In this document: piece by piece, positions 1 to 9,095 of the stretch
Layout of the letters: each line of letters begins with the position of its first letter
Position numbering within the stretch: position 1 is the first letter of the stretch
Assembly: GCF_016278365.1 (NCBI RefSeq)
Contig: NZ_JADQBZ010000011.1
Coordinates: forward strand, 196,640-260,639
DNA: 64,000 nt
Source of the DNA: Methanolobus sp.
GTDB lineage: Archaea > Halobacteriota > Methanosarcinia > Methanosarcinales > Methanosarcinaceae
Reading direction: 5' to 3'
Made by a program: the position numbers and the translations under genes
The notes under the pieces: model-generated
Seen by the model: the letters and a program-made list of their open reading frames with translations, nothing else
What the model was told of the DNA's origin: nothing
The model's database searches: none

Positions 1-2541
1 CGGTATCCGCAAGCCATAAGTTATTTTGACAATGTAAAGGCATTGGACACCACCGAATCCTGGAGTGTAAGCTATAACATTCCCCACACGTCAGAGCCTC
101 TAAGGGTTACACTTGTCTGGACAGATTACCCGGGTGGGGGCGCATATACTAAAGGACTTGTGAACAACCTTGACCTCGTTGTAGTCGGACCAGAGGGCAC
201 ATACTATGGGAACGATGCTCATGACATCACTAACAACGTTGAAGGTGTAGAACTGGCAAATCCTGCTGTCGGGATATATACAATAATAGTAAGCGGTACA
301 AATGTTCCCGAGGGTCCGCAAAACTTCTCTCTTGTAGTTTCCTATGAGAATAACGATGTTTTCCCTATGCATAATTCATACACAACCAACGCCACAACTG
401 AGGTTTACATTAACCTGACACATCCTTCAGGAATCGATGGAAACTCTGTGAGCATGACTATAGATAATTTCCCAGTCCTCTATTCCCTGGAAAACATAGA
501 GGAAGGATATAGAATCAGAAATCTTACTTCTCAGCCTTATTCAGAGGGATACCACAATGTATCAGTCAGTGCAGTGACGAACCTGAGTCAACAACTGGAC
601 CACAGCTGGAGATTCTATGTCAGTGCAGAAGAGAATGTGATAGTGATTCAAGGACTTGAAGAAAATGCTGTGATACAAGAAGAAACTTTCGAGATGAATA
701 TAAGCAACCGGAAAATGTGTAATTTCTGGTACAATATAGATAACGGAATCAATTACACAGAAGAAAACACATTTTCATTCAACACTATCCTTAACCTCAC
801 CGAAGGTCACCATAACATCACAGTCTTTGCTGAAGATATCACTGGAAACACAAGCTCAGTCATTCTCAATTTTACCGTTTTCACAAACCCCCCGGTTATC
901 ACTTCACCTGCATCTGGAACGATATACTACCTACCCGATAACAGCTTTAATGTAAGCGGTACTGCAGGAATAGCTACCAATGCCTCAGTTTATGTAAATG
1001 ATATACTCACAAACGGTTCTCACTCCACCCAGAACGGAACATTCAGTATCAATAGCATACCACTCTTGAATGGCACAAACACCGTGAATGTTACTTCCAT
1101 CTTAAACTATTCTGAGCAGGAATACTTCAGTCCCAACACCACAATATACCTTAGCGTGGGAAAGATTTTCGACACTGGAATTAGTGATGAGGCAACGCTT
1201 CCGATTCCCGGAATTGTAAGTGTCCCCTGCCCAACCATCAACTTCAACATAACCGGCACATCCGCCAATCCGGGAAGCCTGGCCGGTGCTATCGTCAGAG
1301 GACAGGACCCGGGAAGCGGAACCTATCTAACGGGCCCTGCTGTTGATATCAAAGCGATGAATGGCTCTGAGCTTGTTAATTCATACAATTTTGGAAGGAA
1401 TGTTTCCTTGAGCCTTGGATATGATCCGGTTCTCGTGGATAATGCAGGCAAACTTACTATTGCATGGTATGACCCTGTTGAAGATACCTGGGTGCCTTTT
1501 AGGAGTACGGTAAACAGTTCCGCACATACTCTCAATACAAATATCACACACCTGAGCATATATGCTCCCCTTGAGGACACCATTTCCCCAGTTATCAGCG
1601 GACTCTCAAGTTCAAGGACTACGACGTCAATCATCCTTACATGGCAGAGCTCACCTGATACAGGCTATGTAGAGATCAGAAGGAATGGTGTTCTTATCAC
1701 AAATAGCTCCGGCTCAACCTTGACCGACAGCGGACTGTCTGAGGGCGTCACTTACACCTACAGCCTCAGAGGAACCGACTTTGTTGGGAATATCGGGGAA
1801 TGGTCCAATATCAGTGTAACAACAGCCCAGACCGCTTCAACTGGCTCAGGAGGCGGCGGCGGTGGAGGAGGCTCCAGCGGAGAGAGTGCAGAGAACATCC
1901 TCTTTAAGGATGTGCTTACAGTCAATACAATGACAGACGCGGCCATTACATTTGATTTCGACAACGAGATGAATGATATATATTATGTAAAGTACCTGTC
2001 ACTGAAGAATTCGGGCAAGATCAGCACTACTATTGAAGTGTTGAAGAACACATCCGGTTTTGCAAAGAGCGCGGCTCCAGATGTCACTTACAGGAATATC
2101 AACATCTGGGTCGGCAAGACCGGATACGCCACGGAGAGCAATATAATGGATCCTGCCATAGGATTCCGCGTCAGCCAGGCCTGGGTTCTCGACAATGCCA
2201 TTGACCCATATACTGTAAGGCTCAACAGGTACTCCGGCGAGTCCTGGGAAGAACTTGCCACGGAACAGACAGGCTCCGATGACAACTATTTCTATTTCGA
2301 GGCAAAAACTCCCGGCTTCTCACCTTTTGCCATTACAGGTAAACATCTCTCACTTGCCAAACAGGGAGGAGATCCAGAAGCCTTTCTGCTTGAACAGGAA
2401 GGCAACACAATATCTTTAACACAGGATGATGGGAATGGCAAAGGAAATACTGGAAAGGACCCACTTCCGGAAGCACTCATAGGAATCTTATGTGTGACAC
2501 TCACAGCCTTTTATTTCTTCAGAAGAAGACAGCAAAATTAA
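1..2541 (+). CDS. Secreted subtilisin-like (S8) protein, C-terminal part, with PGF-pre-PGF domain (5' end outside window)
   Basis: The reading frame is open from base 1, so this is the C-terminal ~846 residues of a longer protein; the TTG at 43 is not its start. The first ~125 residues look like the beta-sandwich that follows the catalytic domain of many S8 peptidases (LRVTLVWTDYPG, NNLDLVVVGPEG, GPQNFSLVVSYE). Asn/Thr-rich Ig-like repeats follow, then a fibronectin-III-like module (about 1590-1830), a glycine linker (1849-1878), a PGF-pre-PGF domain ending PGFSPFAITG (about 1900-2340), and a C-terminal hydrophobic segment followed by RRRQQN (2470-2539). Many N-x-S/T sites suggest an S-layer-associated glycoprotein. 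The catalytic triad is not in view, so peptidase activity is inferred from the C-terminal module only. Confidence 0.8.
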   Translation, partial: RYPQAISYFDNVKALDTTESWSVSYNIPHTSEPLRVTLVWTDYPGGGAYTKGLVNNLDLVVVGPEGTYYGNDAHDITNNVEGVELANPAVGIYTIIVSGTNVPEGPQNFSLVVSYENNDVFPMHNSYTTNATTEVYINLTHPSGIDGNSVSMTIDNFPVLYSLENIEEGYRIRNLTSQPYSEGYHNVSVSAVTNLSQQLDHSWRFYVSAEENVIVIQGLEENAVIQEETFEMNISNRKMCNFWYNIDNGINYTEENTFSFNTILNLTEGHHNITVFAEDITGNTSSVILNFTVFTNPPVITSPASGTIYYLPDNSFNVSGTAGIATNASVYVNDILTNGSHSTQNGTFSINSIPLLNGTNTVNVTSILNYSEQEYFSPNTTIYLSVGKIFDTGISDEATLPIPGIVSVPCPTINFNITGTSANPGSLAGAIVRGQDPGSGTYLTGPAVDIKAMNGSELVNSYNFGRNVSLSLGYDPVLVDNAGKLTIAWYDPVEDTWVPFRSTVNSSAHTLNTNITHLSIYAPLEDTISPVISGLSSSRTTTSIILTWQSSPDTGYVEIRRNGVLITNSSGSTLTDSGLSEGVTYTYSLRGTDFVGNIGEWSNISVTTAQTASTGSGGGGGGGGSSGESAENILFKDVLTVNTMTDAAITFDFDNEMNDIYYVKYLSLKNSGKISTTIEVLKNTSGFAKSAAPDVTYRNINIWVGKTGYATESNIMDPAIGFRVSQAWVLDNAIDPYTVRLNRYSGESWEELATEQTGSDDNYFYFEAKTPGFSPFAITGKHLSLAKQGGDPEAFLLEQEGNTISLTQDDGNGKGNTGKDPLPEALIGILCVTLTAFYFFRRRQQN

Positions 2542-2579
2542 TATTATGAAGCTGACCATTAAGCGCTGGAGAATTAAGT

Positions 2580-3572
2580 TTGAAAGGAACAGTGCTTGGT
2601 ATAGAGGGTACGGCATGGAATCTCAGCGCGGCCATCGTTAATGAAAAAGATGTGATTGCAGAGGTCACTGATACTTATAGCCCCGCAACCGGGGGCATTC
2701 ATCCACGTGAAGCGGCCCAGCATCATGCCAAATATGCTTCCACAGTTATCAGGAAGGTGCTGGAGGAAGCAAATGGGAAAGGTGTCACATCTTCAGACAT
2801 CAATGCTATTGCATTTTCACAAGGACCAGGGCTTGGTGCCTGCCTGCGGACTGTGGCAACGGCTGCAAGGATGTTGGCTATCACATTCGAGGTACCTCTT
2901 ATTGGCGTTAATCACTGCCTGGCACACATAGAGATCGGGCGCTGGAAAACTCCAGCAAGGGATCCTGTCACCCTGTATGTCAGCGGTGCGAACTCCCAGA
3001 TACTTGCCTACCGGATGAGGAAGTACCGCGTATTTGGCGAGACACTGGATATTGGCCTTGGGAATGCATTTGATAAGTTTGCAAGGAACGCGGGCTTAAG
3101 CCATCCGGGCGGTCCCAAGATAGAGCAGCTTGCGAAAAAATCGACGAATTACATACCCCTGCCCTATGTGGTAAAGGGTATGGACCTTTCCTTCTCAGGA
3201 CTTTCAACTGCAGCAACAGAAGCGCTTAAGCGCAATTCCCTTGAGGACGTATGTTACTCACTGCAGGAAACTGCCTTTGCCATGATAGTTGAAGTGACCG
3301 AACGTGCCCTTGCACACACCGGTAAGAACGAAGTCCTGCTTGCAGGTGGCGTAGGAGCAAATATGCGGCTTCGGGAAATGCTGGACATCATGTGTACTGA
3401 CAGGGGCGTATCCTTCCATGTGCCTGAAAAGAGATTTATGGGAGATAACGGAGCAATGATAGCATACCTGGGGCTTTTGATGTATAACGCAGGAGATATC
3501 CTGAGCATAGAGAATTCGCATGTCAATCCGAATTTCAGACCGGATGATGTAGATGTCACCTGGCTGGAGTGA
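2580..3572 (+). CDS. kae1: tRNA N6-threonylcarbamoyladenosine (t6A37) synthase Kae1
   Basis: Catalytic subunit of the KEOPS complex, which transfers threonylcarbamoyl from threonylcarbamoyl-AMP to A37 of ANN-decoding tRNAs. The 330 residues match the usual Kae1 length. Seen directly: ASKHA-type start MKGTVLGIEGTAWN, the metal-binding NHCLAHIEIG (His112 and His116), LSFSGLSTAA, and the C-terminal LLAGGVGANMRLR and MGDNGAMIAYLG. TTG at 2580 is chosen because it begins the conserved GIEGTAWN strand and follows a GGAG at 2568. The gene overlaps the ribosome site of bud32. In Methanosarcina and Methanococcoides the two are normally one fused protein; here they are separate frames. Confidence 0.96.
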   Translation: MKGTVLGIEGTAWNLSAAIVNEKDVIAEVTDTYSPATGGIHPREAAQHHAKYASTVIRKVLEEANGKGVTSSDINAIAFSQGPGLGACLRTVATAARMLAITFEVPLIGVNHCLAHIEIGRWKTPARDPVTLYVSGANSQILAYRMRKYRVFGETLDIGLGNAFDKFARNAGLSHPGGPKIEQLAKKSTNYIPLPYVVKGMDLSFSGLSTAATEALKRNSLEDVCYSLQETAFAMIVEVTERALAHTGKNEVLLAGGVGANMRLREMLDIMCTDRGVSFHVPEKRFMGDNGAMIAYLGLLMYNAGDILSIENSHVNPNFRPDDVDVTWLE

Positions 3573-3577
3573 TCATA

Positions 3578-4186
3578 ATGATAGTAAGCGAGGAGAATAT
3601 TGATGGAGATATAATAGAGCTTACAAATGGTGCAGAAGCAACTGTGAGGATAGAAGACGGATGTGTCGTCAAGGAGAGAATCCAAAAGAGATACCGCCTC
3701 CGAGAACTGGATGAGCGCATCCGGAAAGAGAGGACAAAGGCCGAAAGCCGCCTCATATCGGAAGCAAGGCGTCTTGGGATACCAACTCCAATAATCCATG
3801 ATGTGGAGAAATCAGTTATTAGGATGCAGTACATCCCGGGAATGCCGCTAAAGCATGTCATCAACGAGGTACTGAGTGAGCGCCTTGGAGAACTTGTAGG
3901 GCTCCTGCATACCGGAGGTATCATTCATGGTGACCTGACCACATCGAACCTGATACTTAACGATGACAAACTCTACATGATAGATTTCGGACTATCGTTC
4001 ATGAACTCTGCTGTCGAGGCCAGAGGTGTGGATATCCATGTGCTCTTCCAGACCTTTGAGAGTACACACCATTATTATGAGTCACTAATCGAAGCTTTCT
4101 GCAGGGGATACAGGAGAGTTTTTACAGGCGCTGACGAAGTGCTTGAAAGGGTTACAGAAATAGAGAAGAGAGGAAGATATGCGTAA
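3578..4186 (+). CDS. bud32: KEOPS kinase/ATPase Bud32
   Basis: Small atypical protein kinase (PRPK family) that binds Kae1 and acts as its ATPase in the KEOPS t6A complex. Visible motifs are the N-terminal lobe AxVRIEDGCVVKERI, RYRLRELDERIRKERT, the catalytic loop GGIIHGDLTTSNLIL and the metal-binding IDFGLSF. ATG 3578 is preferred over an overlapping GTG at 3569 because GGAGTGAT at 3566-3573 is placed correctly for it. The kae1 stop (TGA 3570-3572) lies inside this ribosome site, which suggests translational coupling. The 3' end overlaps rdgB by 8 nt. The protein is about 202 residues, complete for a free-standing Bud32. Confidence 0.95.
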   Translation: MIVSEENIDGDIIELTNGAEATVRIEDGCVVKERIQKRYRLRELDERIRKERTKAESRLISEARRLGIPTPIIHDVEKSVIRMQYIPGMPLKHVINEVLSERLGELVGLLHTGGIIHGDLTTSNLILNDDKLYMIDFGLSFMNSAVEARGVDIHVLFQTFESTHHYYESLIEAFCRGYRRVFTGADEVLERVTEIEKRGRYA

Positions 4187-4724
4187 GATCGTTTTTGTTA
4201 CAGGTAATAAGGGTAAGCTAAAGGAAGCCAGGGATATACTCGCAACAAAAGGAATAGAAGTTATTCAGAACAGTGATGGCTATCCTGAACTGCAGGAAGA
4301 TGAGCTTGAGCCGATTGCGGCCTATGGAGCCAGATGGGTGGCCGAGAAACTTGGAATGCCTGTGATAGTGGATGATTCCGGGCTCTTCATAAAGGCTCTC
4401 AACGGATTTCCCGGTCCTTATTCTGCCTTCGTGGAAGAACACCTCGGTAATAAGAGGGTCCTTAAGCTGATGGAAGATGAAGAGGATAGGACCGCAGTCT
4501 TCAAATCAGTTATAGGCTACTGTGAACCTGGTAAAGAGCCTATGGTGTTTACCGGAACGGTTGAAGGGAAGATCGCATTTGAAGAGCGTGGGACAGGTGG
4601 ATTCGGATATGATCCCATTTTTGAATATAAGGGCATGACCTTTGGTGAACTTGGTGACGAGGAAAAGAACAAAGTGTCACATCGCAGAAGAGCCCTGGAC
4701 AAGTTCTGTGAATGGCTCGACTGA
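4179..4724 (+). CDS. rdgB: XTP/dITP diphosphatase (RdgB/HAM1 family)
   Basis: House-cleaning nucleotide pyrophosphatase that hydrolyses XTP, dITP and ITP to the monophosphates and keeps deaminated purines out of nucleic acids. The 181 residues are full length. Family motifs seen: IVFVTGNKGKLKEA at the N-terminus (substrate loop), VIVDDSGLFI with catalytic acidic residues, GGFGYDPIF and SHRRRALDKF at the C-terminus. The start overlaps the end of bud32, so it belongs to the kae1-bud32-rdgB operon, a conserved archaeal neighbourhood. Confidence 0.95.
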   Translation: MRKIVFVTGNKGKLKEARDILATKGIEVIQNSDGYPELQEDELEPIAAYGARWVAEKLGMPVIVDDSGLFIKALNGFPGPYSAFVEEHLGNKRVLKLMEDEEDRTAVFKSVIGYCEPGKEPMVFTGTVEGKIAFEERGTGGFGYDPIFEYKGMTFGELGDEEKNKVSHRRRALDKFCEWLD

Positions 4725-4736
4725 CAGAGGGATTGT

Positions 4737-5318
4737 ATGAAAGAACAGGGACTTCTTCAGGATACGAGAGCTATAGACACAGTTCCCCTTAAGATGGCCT
4801 TTTATCTGGCGCTTATGGGAATTATCATTGTGCTTGTTGCTGTGTCCTGGAGCAACATATCACCTTTCTTTAGAGGATACCAGGCTGAAGAACAGCTCAA
4901 TGACCTGTCGGTTGAGCTGCTTTCAATCCAGAAGGGATATACCAGGAACCTGGAGGAAGTGGGAAGCACGACAGGTTCAATGTGCACGGTCCGGCTGTCA
5001 CTGCCGGACAACGTCAGATACCTTGCTTTGGGTGTTGACCCTGATCCCGATATCGACGGAAACCTGAGTAACACAGCATGGAATACTGAGAACAATACAA
5101 TGCTCATCCAGTATAATAACGGGGTCAGAAACCGTTTTATCATCGAGGGAGAGCACATCGGATTCAGACAAGGCAGTCTCACTGCTAAAGGAAGCTGGGA
5201 ACTGGACCCATATTCAATCCAGGACAATATGGGAATTATTATAGAGAATCCAGTGAATGGTGAGTATATATTTGAACTGGTATTTGCAGGTGAAAAATAT
5301 ACACTATCTCATTTCTGA
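4737..5318 (+). CDS. Membrane-anchored pilin-like protein of unknown function
   Basis: 193 residues, not assigned to a named family. It has a short charged N-terminus (MKEQGLLQDTRAIDTVPLK), one long hydrophobic helix at about residues 20-42 (AFYLALMGIIIVLVAVSW), then an extracytoplasmic domain rich in Asn, Asp and beta-strand-forming residues. This layout is common in archaeal proteins encoded near pili or archaella, and an archaellin gene lies convergently just downstream. A GAGGGA ribosome site precedes ATG 4737, 12 nt after rdgB, so it is probably the last gene of that operon. The topology is seen; a role in a surface filament is only an inference from context. Confidence 0.7.
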   Translation: MKEQGLLQDTRAIDTVPLKMAFYLALMGIIIVLVAVSWSNISPFFRGYQAEEQLNDLSVELLSIQKGYTRNLEEVGSTTGSMCTVRLSLPDNVRYLALGVDPDPDIDGNLSNTAWNTENNTMLIQYNNGVRNRFIIEGEHIGFRQGSLTAKGSWELDPYSIQDNMGIIIENPVNGEYIFELVFAGEKYTLSHF

Positions 5319-5394
5319 AGCCCAATAACAAATTTTCCCCAATATTTAAAATATGTAGTAGAAAAAGTATTGATATGTATCTGAATAGATACTT

Positions 5395-6267
5395 TCAGTA
5401 CTTCAATGAGATATACTTGACATCGAAGTATGCACCTGGTGTTGTGAAATCAAAGAATACGAGGGAACCTGCTTCCGGCCGGATCTGGAAAGATACTTCC
5501 GTCCTTGGCTTAATGCCAGCGTAATCGTCATCATCCTCACCGAACACTTTGCGAATGTCGACAACGATCTCCATTATATCTCCTGTCCTTAACACCGGCT
5601 GTGTGGCCTTGAAAGTGCTTTGGTCACGGATACGCACAGGTTCGATGGAGAAATACTCAGCTGTGGGTTTATGTATCTCAGCGCTTGTTTCTGAAATATC
5701 ATATCTCAGATTGGAAACATGAGCACCATCGGACAGATATATGATGATCTGGGACAGATCCACGTCTTCACTTCCCGGCCCAAGGGACACGGAAATATGT
5801 AGTTTAGTGATTTGACCATATTCCAGCGTATTGCTCACAATAACATTGCCTGAACTGCTACCACTCCCGGTGATAGTGAAAGGATATGTGCCGGGTTGTG
5901 TGAAACGATGCTCAAAATAGGACCCGTCCGCAACAGATGAATTTACACCGGCTACAGATATATCGAAAGCACCTGAAGTAGAGATCCACTCTACCATCCC
6001 GCCTTTGTAAGAATTGATAGTAGTATTGGAAACGGCACCATCAGTTACTGTAGCAGTGGAATAGACTGCACGTTCCCCGTCAACACGGTCAACACGCATA
6101 TTTGAAGAGACTTCCCTTGTAGTTTCCTGACCGGTCTGAGAAGCTTTTTGCTGGAGCACACCGGATGTCTTAATAAGAAGTGCTGATGCGACTGCAGCTA
6201 CCAGTACCATTGATATGAATATGATCAAGGTACCTATACCGACCTGTGCACGGGTGTCACTGTGCAT
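5395..6267 (-). CDS. Archaellin (archaeal flagellin), FlaB/ArlB family
   Basis: Structural subunit of the archaellum. Residues 1-35 carry the class III signal and assembly helix: a short charged leader (MHSDTRA), then [21 protein letters not shown], where a FlaK-type prepilin peptidase would cut just before the hydrophobic helix. The ~255-residue C-terminal domain (beta-rich, ending [13 protein letters not shown]) resembles methanogen archaellins. No fla/arl accessory gene (flaC-J, flaK) is visible in the window, so the motor must be encoded elsewhere or be absent. A very AT-rich promoter region lies upstream (6420-6465). Confidence 0.88.
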   Translation of the reverse strand: MHSDTRAQVGIGTLIIFISMVLVAAVASALLIKTSGVLQQKASQTGQETTREVSSNMRVDRVDGERAVYSTATVTDGAVSNTTINSYKGGMVEWISTSGAFDISVAGVNSSVADGSYFEHRFTQPGTYPFTITGSGSSSGNVIVSNTLEYGQITKLHISVSLGPGSEDVDLSQIIIYLSDGAHVSNLRYDISETSAEIHKPTAEYFSIEPVRIRDQSTFKATQPVLRTGDIMEIVVDIRKVFGEDDDDYAGIKPRTEVSFQIRPEAGSLVFFDFTTPGAYFDVKYISLKY

Positions 6268-6478
6268 TGTATGTTTTTGATTTGCTTTCGTGTGCTTCCC
6301 TCATCAAACGTTGTAGCAATCGTGTAACATGAGTATATTATTTATAGTATATTAATGCTGTTATTTATGACACTTAACTTTGAAGCCAGCAAGCATAATC
6401 CACCATAAATTCATCCTCATCTATCGCATATAGATATAATATATATTATAATATATAAATAGTCGCATTTATTCAATA

Positions 6479-7183
6479 TTAATACGACTTAAAGTCTGCA
6501 CTATCAGGAAAATGACCATCCACCAATATTACCCGGGCGGGTGCAGCATCACAGCCTTCCAGTTTCATGGGAAGGCAAATAATGTGATATATACCTTCAT
6601 TCACCAGAGAAAGATCAATATTCTCAAGGACAACAATACCATTTTCCAGAAGCAGCCTGTGATTATCCAGAGATGTACTGCAATCGACCGAAAGAGTATC
6701 AACACCTATAAGCTTGAACCCGCGTTCCAGTACCCATGGTCCCACTTCAGGCTTCAGTCCGCATATGCAATCACTCAGCCCGGATGTCTGGTTGCATGAA
6801 TCAGCAGAGCAGTTACGAGTCTTTACCAATATGGTGTCAACATATGGGTCTTTATAAGCGCCTGATCTCTTGAAAGCAGCCTGTATTTCATTGTGCGAGA
6901 TATCAACAGTTACACCAGAAAGATCTAAGACGACAGCTTTGCCAAGAAGAGAACTAAGAGGAAGCCAGTCAACCGTCAAACCATTCTTAAGAATATGCGA
7001 GGGAGCATCCACATGAGTACCTGTATGCGTTCCAAATGTTACCCTGGAAACTGCATATCCGTCAGACTCGATCGAAGACACAGACTCTATCACTGTTTCA
7101 GGGTCACCGGGATAAACGGGAGTATCACGGGAAACCCCGACCGTGATGTCAATGATCCTGCCGTGCATTTTGCCAGGTTCCAT
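6479..7183 (-). CDS. Cyclase/arylformamidase-like metal-dependent hydrolase
   Basis: 234 residues of the Cyclase family (Pfam PF04199), which includes kynurenine formamidase and other amide or ester hydrolases. The metal-binding signature HTGTHVDAP is at residues 53-61 (His53, His57, Asp59), and the N-terminal DITVGVSRDTPVYPGDP is typical. The distal GVDTLSVD and the C-terminal LEGCDAAPARVILV complete the fold. The gene starts 3 nt after the PHP gene stops, so they form an operon. No tryptophan catabolism genes are nearby, so the substrate is unknown. Confidence 0.85.
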   Translation of the reverse strand: MEPGKMHGRIIDITVGVSRDTPVYPGDPETVIESVSSIESDGYAVSRVTFGTHTGTHVDAPSHILKNGLTVDWLPLSSLLGKAVVLDLSGVTVDISHNEIQAAFKRSGAYKDPYVDTILVKTRNCSADSCNQTSGLSDCICGLKPEVGPWVLERGFKLIGVDTLSVDCSTSLDNHRLLLENGIVVLENIDLSLVNEGIYHIICLPMKLEGCDAAPARVILVDGHFPDSADFKSY

Positions 7184-7186
7184 TTT

Positions 7187-7828
7187 CTAATATTTCAGGA
7201 AGCGGAGGGAATTATCCAGTACGCCGTTTGCCTGTTTCTCTGTAAGTCCTGAACCCATGGCCACCTTCCTGGCAAAATCCCGGGTAATGAGATTATCAGG
7301 GCTATGAGCATCGGTATCGACCACAAGGGTGGCACCGGCTTCCATGCCTATACGTGCAACATGACCATTTGTCCTGTTATGGCCGTTCCTTGCAGTTATC
7401 TCAAGACACACATCATTGTCACGTGCAGTTTCAGCTTCTTCTATAGTTATGAAACCCGGGTGTGCAAGAATATCCACGTCGCTCAGTTCAACTGATGCTG
7501 CATTAGTTCCCGGCATGACCGGCTCATTGATGGTCTCGCCATGAACAACAACTACCTCTGCACCAAGCTGTCTTGACATCCGTGCCAGCGCCGCGATCTT
7601 AGCCGGAGGAACATGGGTTATCTCAACACCAACCAGTACCCTGATATCATACTCATCTTCCAGATACTTGGCCTTTTTAACATTACTCAGTACATGCTCC
7701 ACATTGGAGAAATCAACATGGTCAGTAATCCCTATTGCTCTGTAGCCATGGACAACCGCCCTTCTGACAAGCTCGCTTGGTATCAGTTCCCCGTCACTGA
7801 AAATTGTATGGGTATGCATATCTATCAT
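7187..7828 (-). CDS. PHP-domain phosphoesterase, histidinol-phosphatase-like
   Basis: 213 residues with the PHP metal centre: MIDMHTHTIFSDGE (His5, His7), GITDHVDF, EITHV, VVVHGE, DILAHPGF and VVDTDAHSPDN. These supply the His/Asp/Glu ligands of a trinuclear site. In archaea this short PHP class is annotated as histidinol phosphatase-like or as a general phosphoesterase; no his genes adjoin, so the substrate is not fixed. ATG 7828 begins directly at the first metal motif, so it is certainly the start. It is first in a two-gene operon with the cyclase-like hydrolase. Confidence 0.85.
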   Translation of the reverse strand: MIDMHTHTIFSDGELIPSELVRRAVVHGYRAIGITDHVDFSNVEHVLSNVKKAKYLEDEYDIRVLVGVEITHVPPAKIAALARMSRQLGAEVVVVHGETINEPVMPGTNAASVELSDVDILAHPGFITIEEAETARDNDVCLEITARNGHNRTNGHVARIGMEAGATLVVDTDAHSPDNLITRDFARKVAMGSGLTEKQANGVLDNSLRFLKY

Positions 7829-8002
7829 GACAACACCTCAAGGACATCTACAAGAATATATTACACCTATTATTACAGGTTTTTGCAACCTTCCTGATAA
7901 TTTATGATAATTATACATCTGCCTATGCTTTACAGTTAAATAAATCCATTCATAGGGTTTAGTGACTGCATTGGCTGTTGCCTCCCACTTCCACATCCAT
8001 TC

Positions 8003-9001
8003 TCACAGGCTCTTGTACGCCTTGACTATATTAGCAAGGACACCTTCATTTTCGACTGGAAAATGATCCACAGTAAAGACCTTTAAAGACTCGCGATAGG
8101 CACCTACAGCTTTTTCGATATTATCAGACCGGTCAGCTGTTGCAGATAGCTCAAAATAAGCATTACCAAGGTTGTTTTGAACGGTGGCATACTCCATTGG
8201 ATTGCTCTGCAGAGTGAAAACCTCAAGGGCATTACTGTAGGAAACTATAGCTTTGTTGATGTTATCCGGACTGCCATCTAAACGCGACATCTCCAGATAC
8301 ACGTTGCCGAGATTGTTCTGCACACCAGCATACTCTATGGGATAAATGTCTTTCCTGAAGACTCTCAGGGACTCATCATAGTACCGGACAGATTCTGATA
8401 ATGAAACGCTATCCCCGGTGAAAAGACCTTTTTTCCTGTATGCGTTACCAAGCTTGTTGTTTAGTGAGGCAAAATACAGAGGATCTTTAGCTAGTGAATA
8501 GTGACTTAGAGAATCATTATACATTCTAATGGAAGTATCCAGGTCCTCTGCCCTGCCACTGGCATCGTATAACTTAAGATATGCGTCCCCAAGGCTGTAC
8601 TGAATTAGAAAATATTCCGCAGGGCTATCATCTATGGTGAAAAGACTGAGTGCTTTTGAGTAAAAGGATATGCTGTTATGAAGATTAGAGGACGCGTTCC
8701 CATAAGATGACATCTCTTCATATGTCTTGCCGAGATAATAATGGTTCATTCCATATTCACGCGGAAAATCAGATGAAGAGACTATTCCAAAAACGCTGTT
8801 ATATGTACTGACAGAGCTCCCAAAATCACGCTGTTCACGATATATCTGAGCCTGTTCCCATCGGGATTCAACCTCATCCAGTGTCCTGGTTTTGGAGTAG
8901 TCACCTGCAATAAAGAAAGATGCAATAAGAAGAATGAGGAACAAAATGACCAGGGCGGAGCGCCTGGGGACACCTTCCGGAATTAATTCTTCCAACGCCA
9001 T
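8003..9001 (-). CDS. Membrane-anchored tetratricopeptide repeat protein
   Basis: 332 residues. The N-terminus (MALEELIPEGVPRRSA) is followed by one transmembrane helix at residues 17-33, then about six TPR units of ~40 residues with a recurring pattern: tyrosine-rich helix, aspartate-rich turn, then xxxxNLGNAYxEL and related forms. The extended spacing (SLRVFRKDIYPIEYAGVQNNLGNVYLEM and relatives, each unit shorter than this string) resembles repeats in methanogen surface TPR proteins. It is likely a scaffold on the membrane. A TATA-like AT-rich stretch at 9062-9085 may drive it. No partner can be assigned. Confidence 0.85.
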   Translation of the reverse strand: MALEELIPEGVPRRSALVILFLILLIASFFIAGDYSKTRTLDEVESRWEQAQIYREQRDFGSSVSTYNSVFGIVSSSDFPREYGMNHYYLGKTYEEMSSYGNASSNLHNSISFYSKALSLFTIDDSPAEYFLIQYSLGDAYLKLYDASGRAEDLDTSIRMYNDSLSHYSLAKDPLYFASLNNKLGNAYRKKGLFTGDSVSLSESVRYYDESLRVFRKDIYPIEYAGVQNNLGNVYLEMSRLDGSPDNINKAIVSYSNALEVFTLQSNPMEYATVQNNLGNAYFELSATADRSDNIEKAVGAYRESLKVFTVDHFPVENEGVLANIVKAYKSL

Positions 9002-9095
9002 CGATCGTTTTCACCCGAACATTCAATGAAATTTGTCTTATACAACTAATCTGCAAAAGGGCATATAAATAGTTATATAAAAGTAAAGCTTTGTT

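Noticed and set aside
3254..3799. 181-codon minus-strand frame across the kae1/bud32 junction
   Set aside because: It is opposite two well-supported genes, has no family features and no ribosome site.
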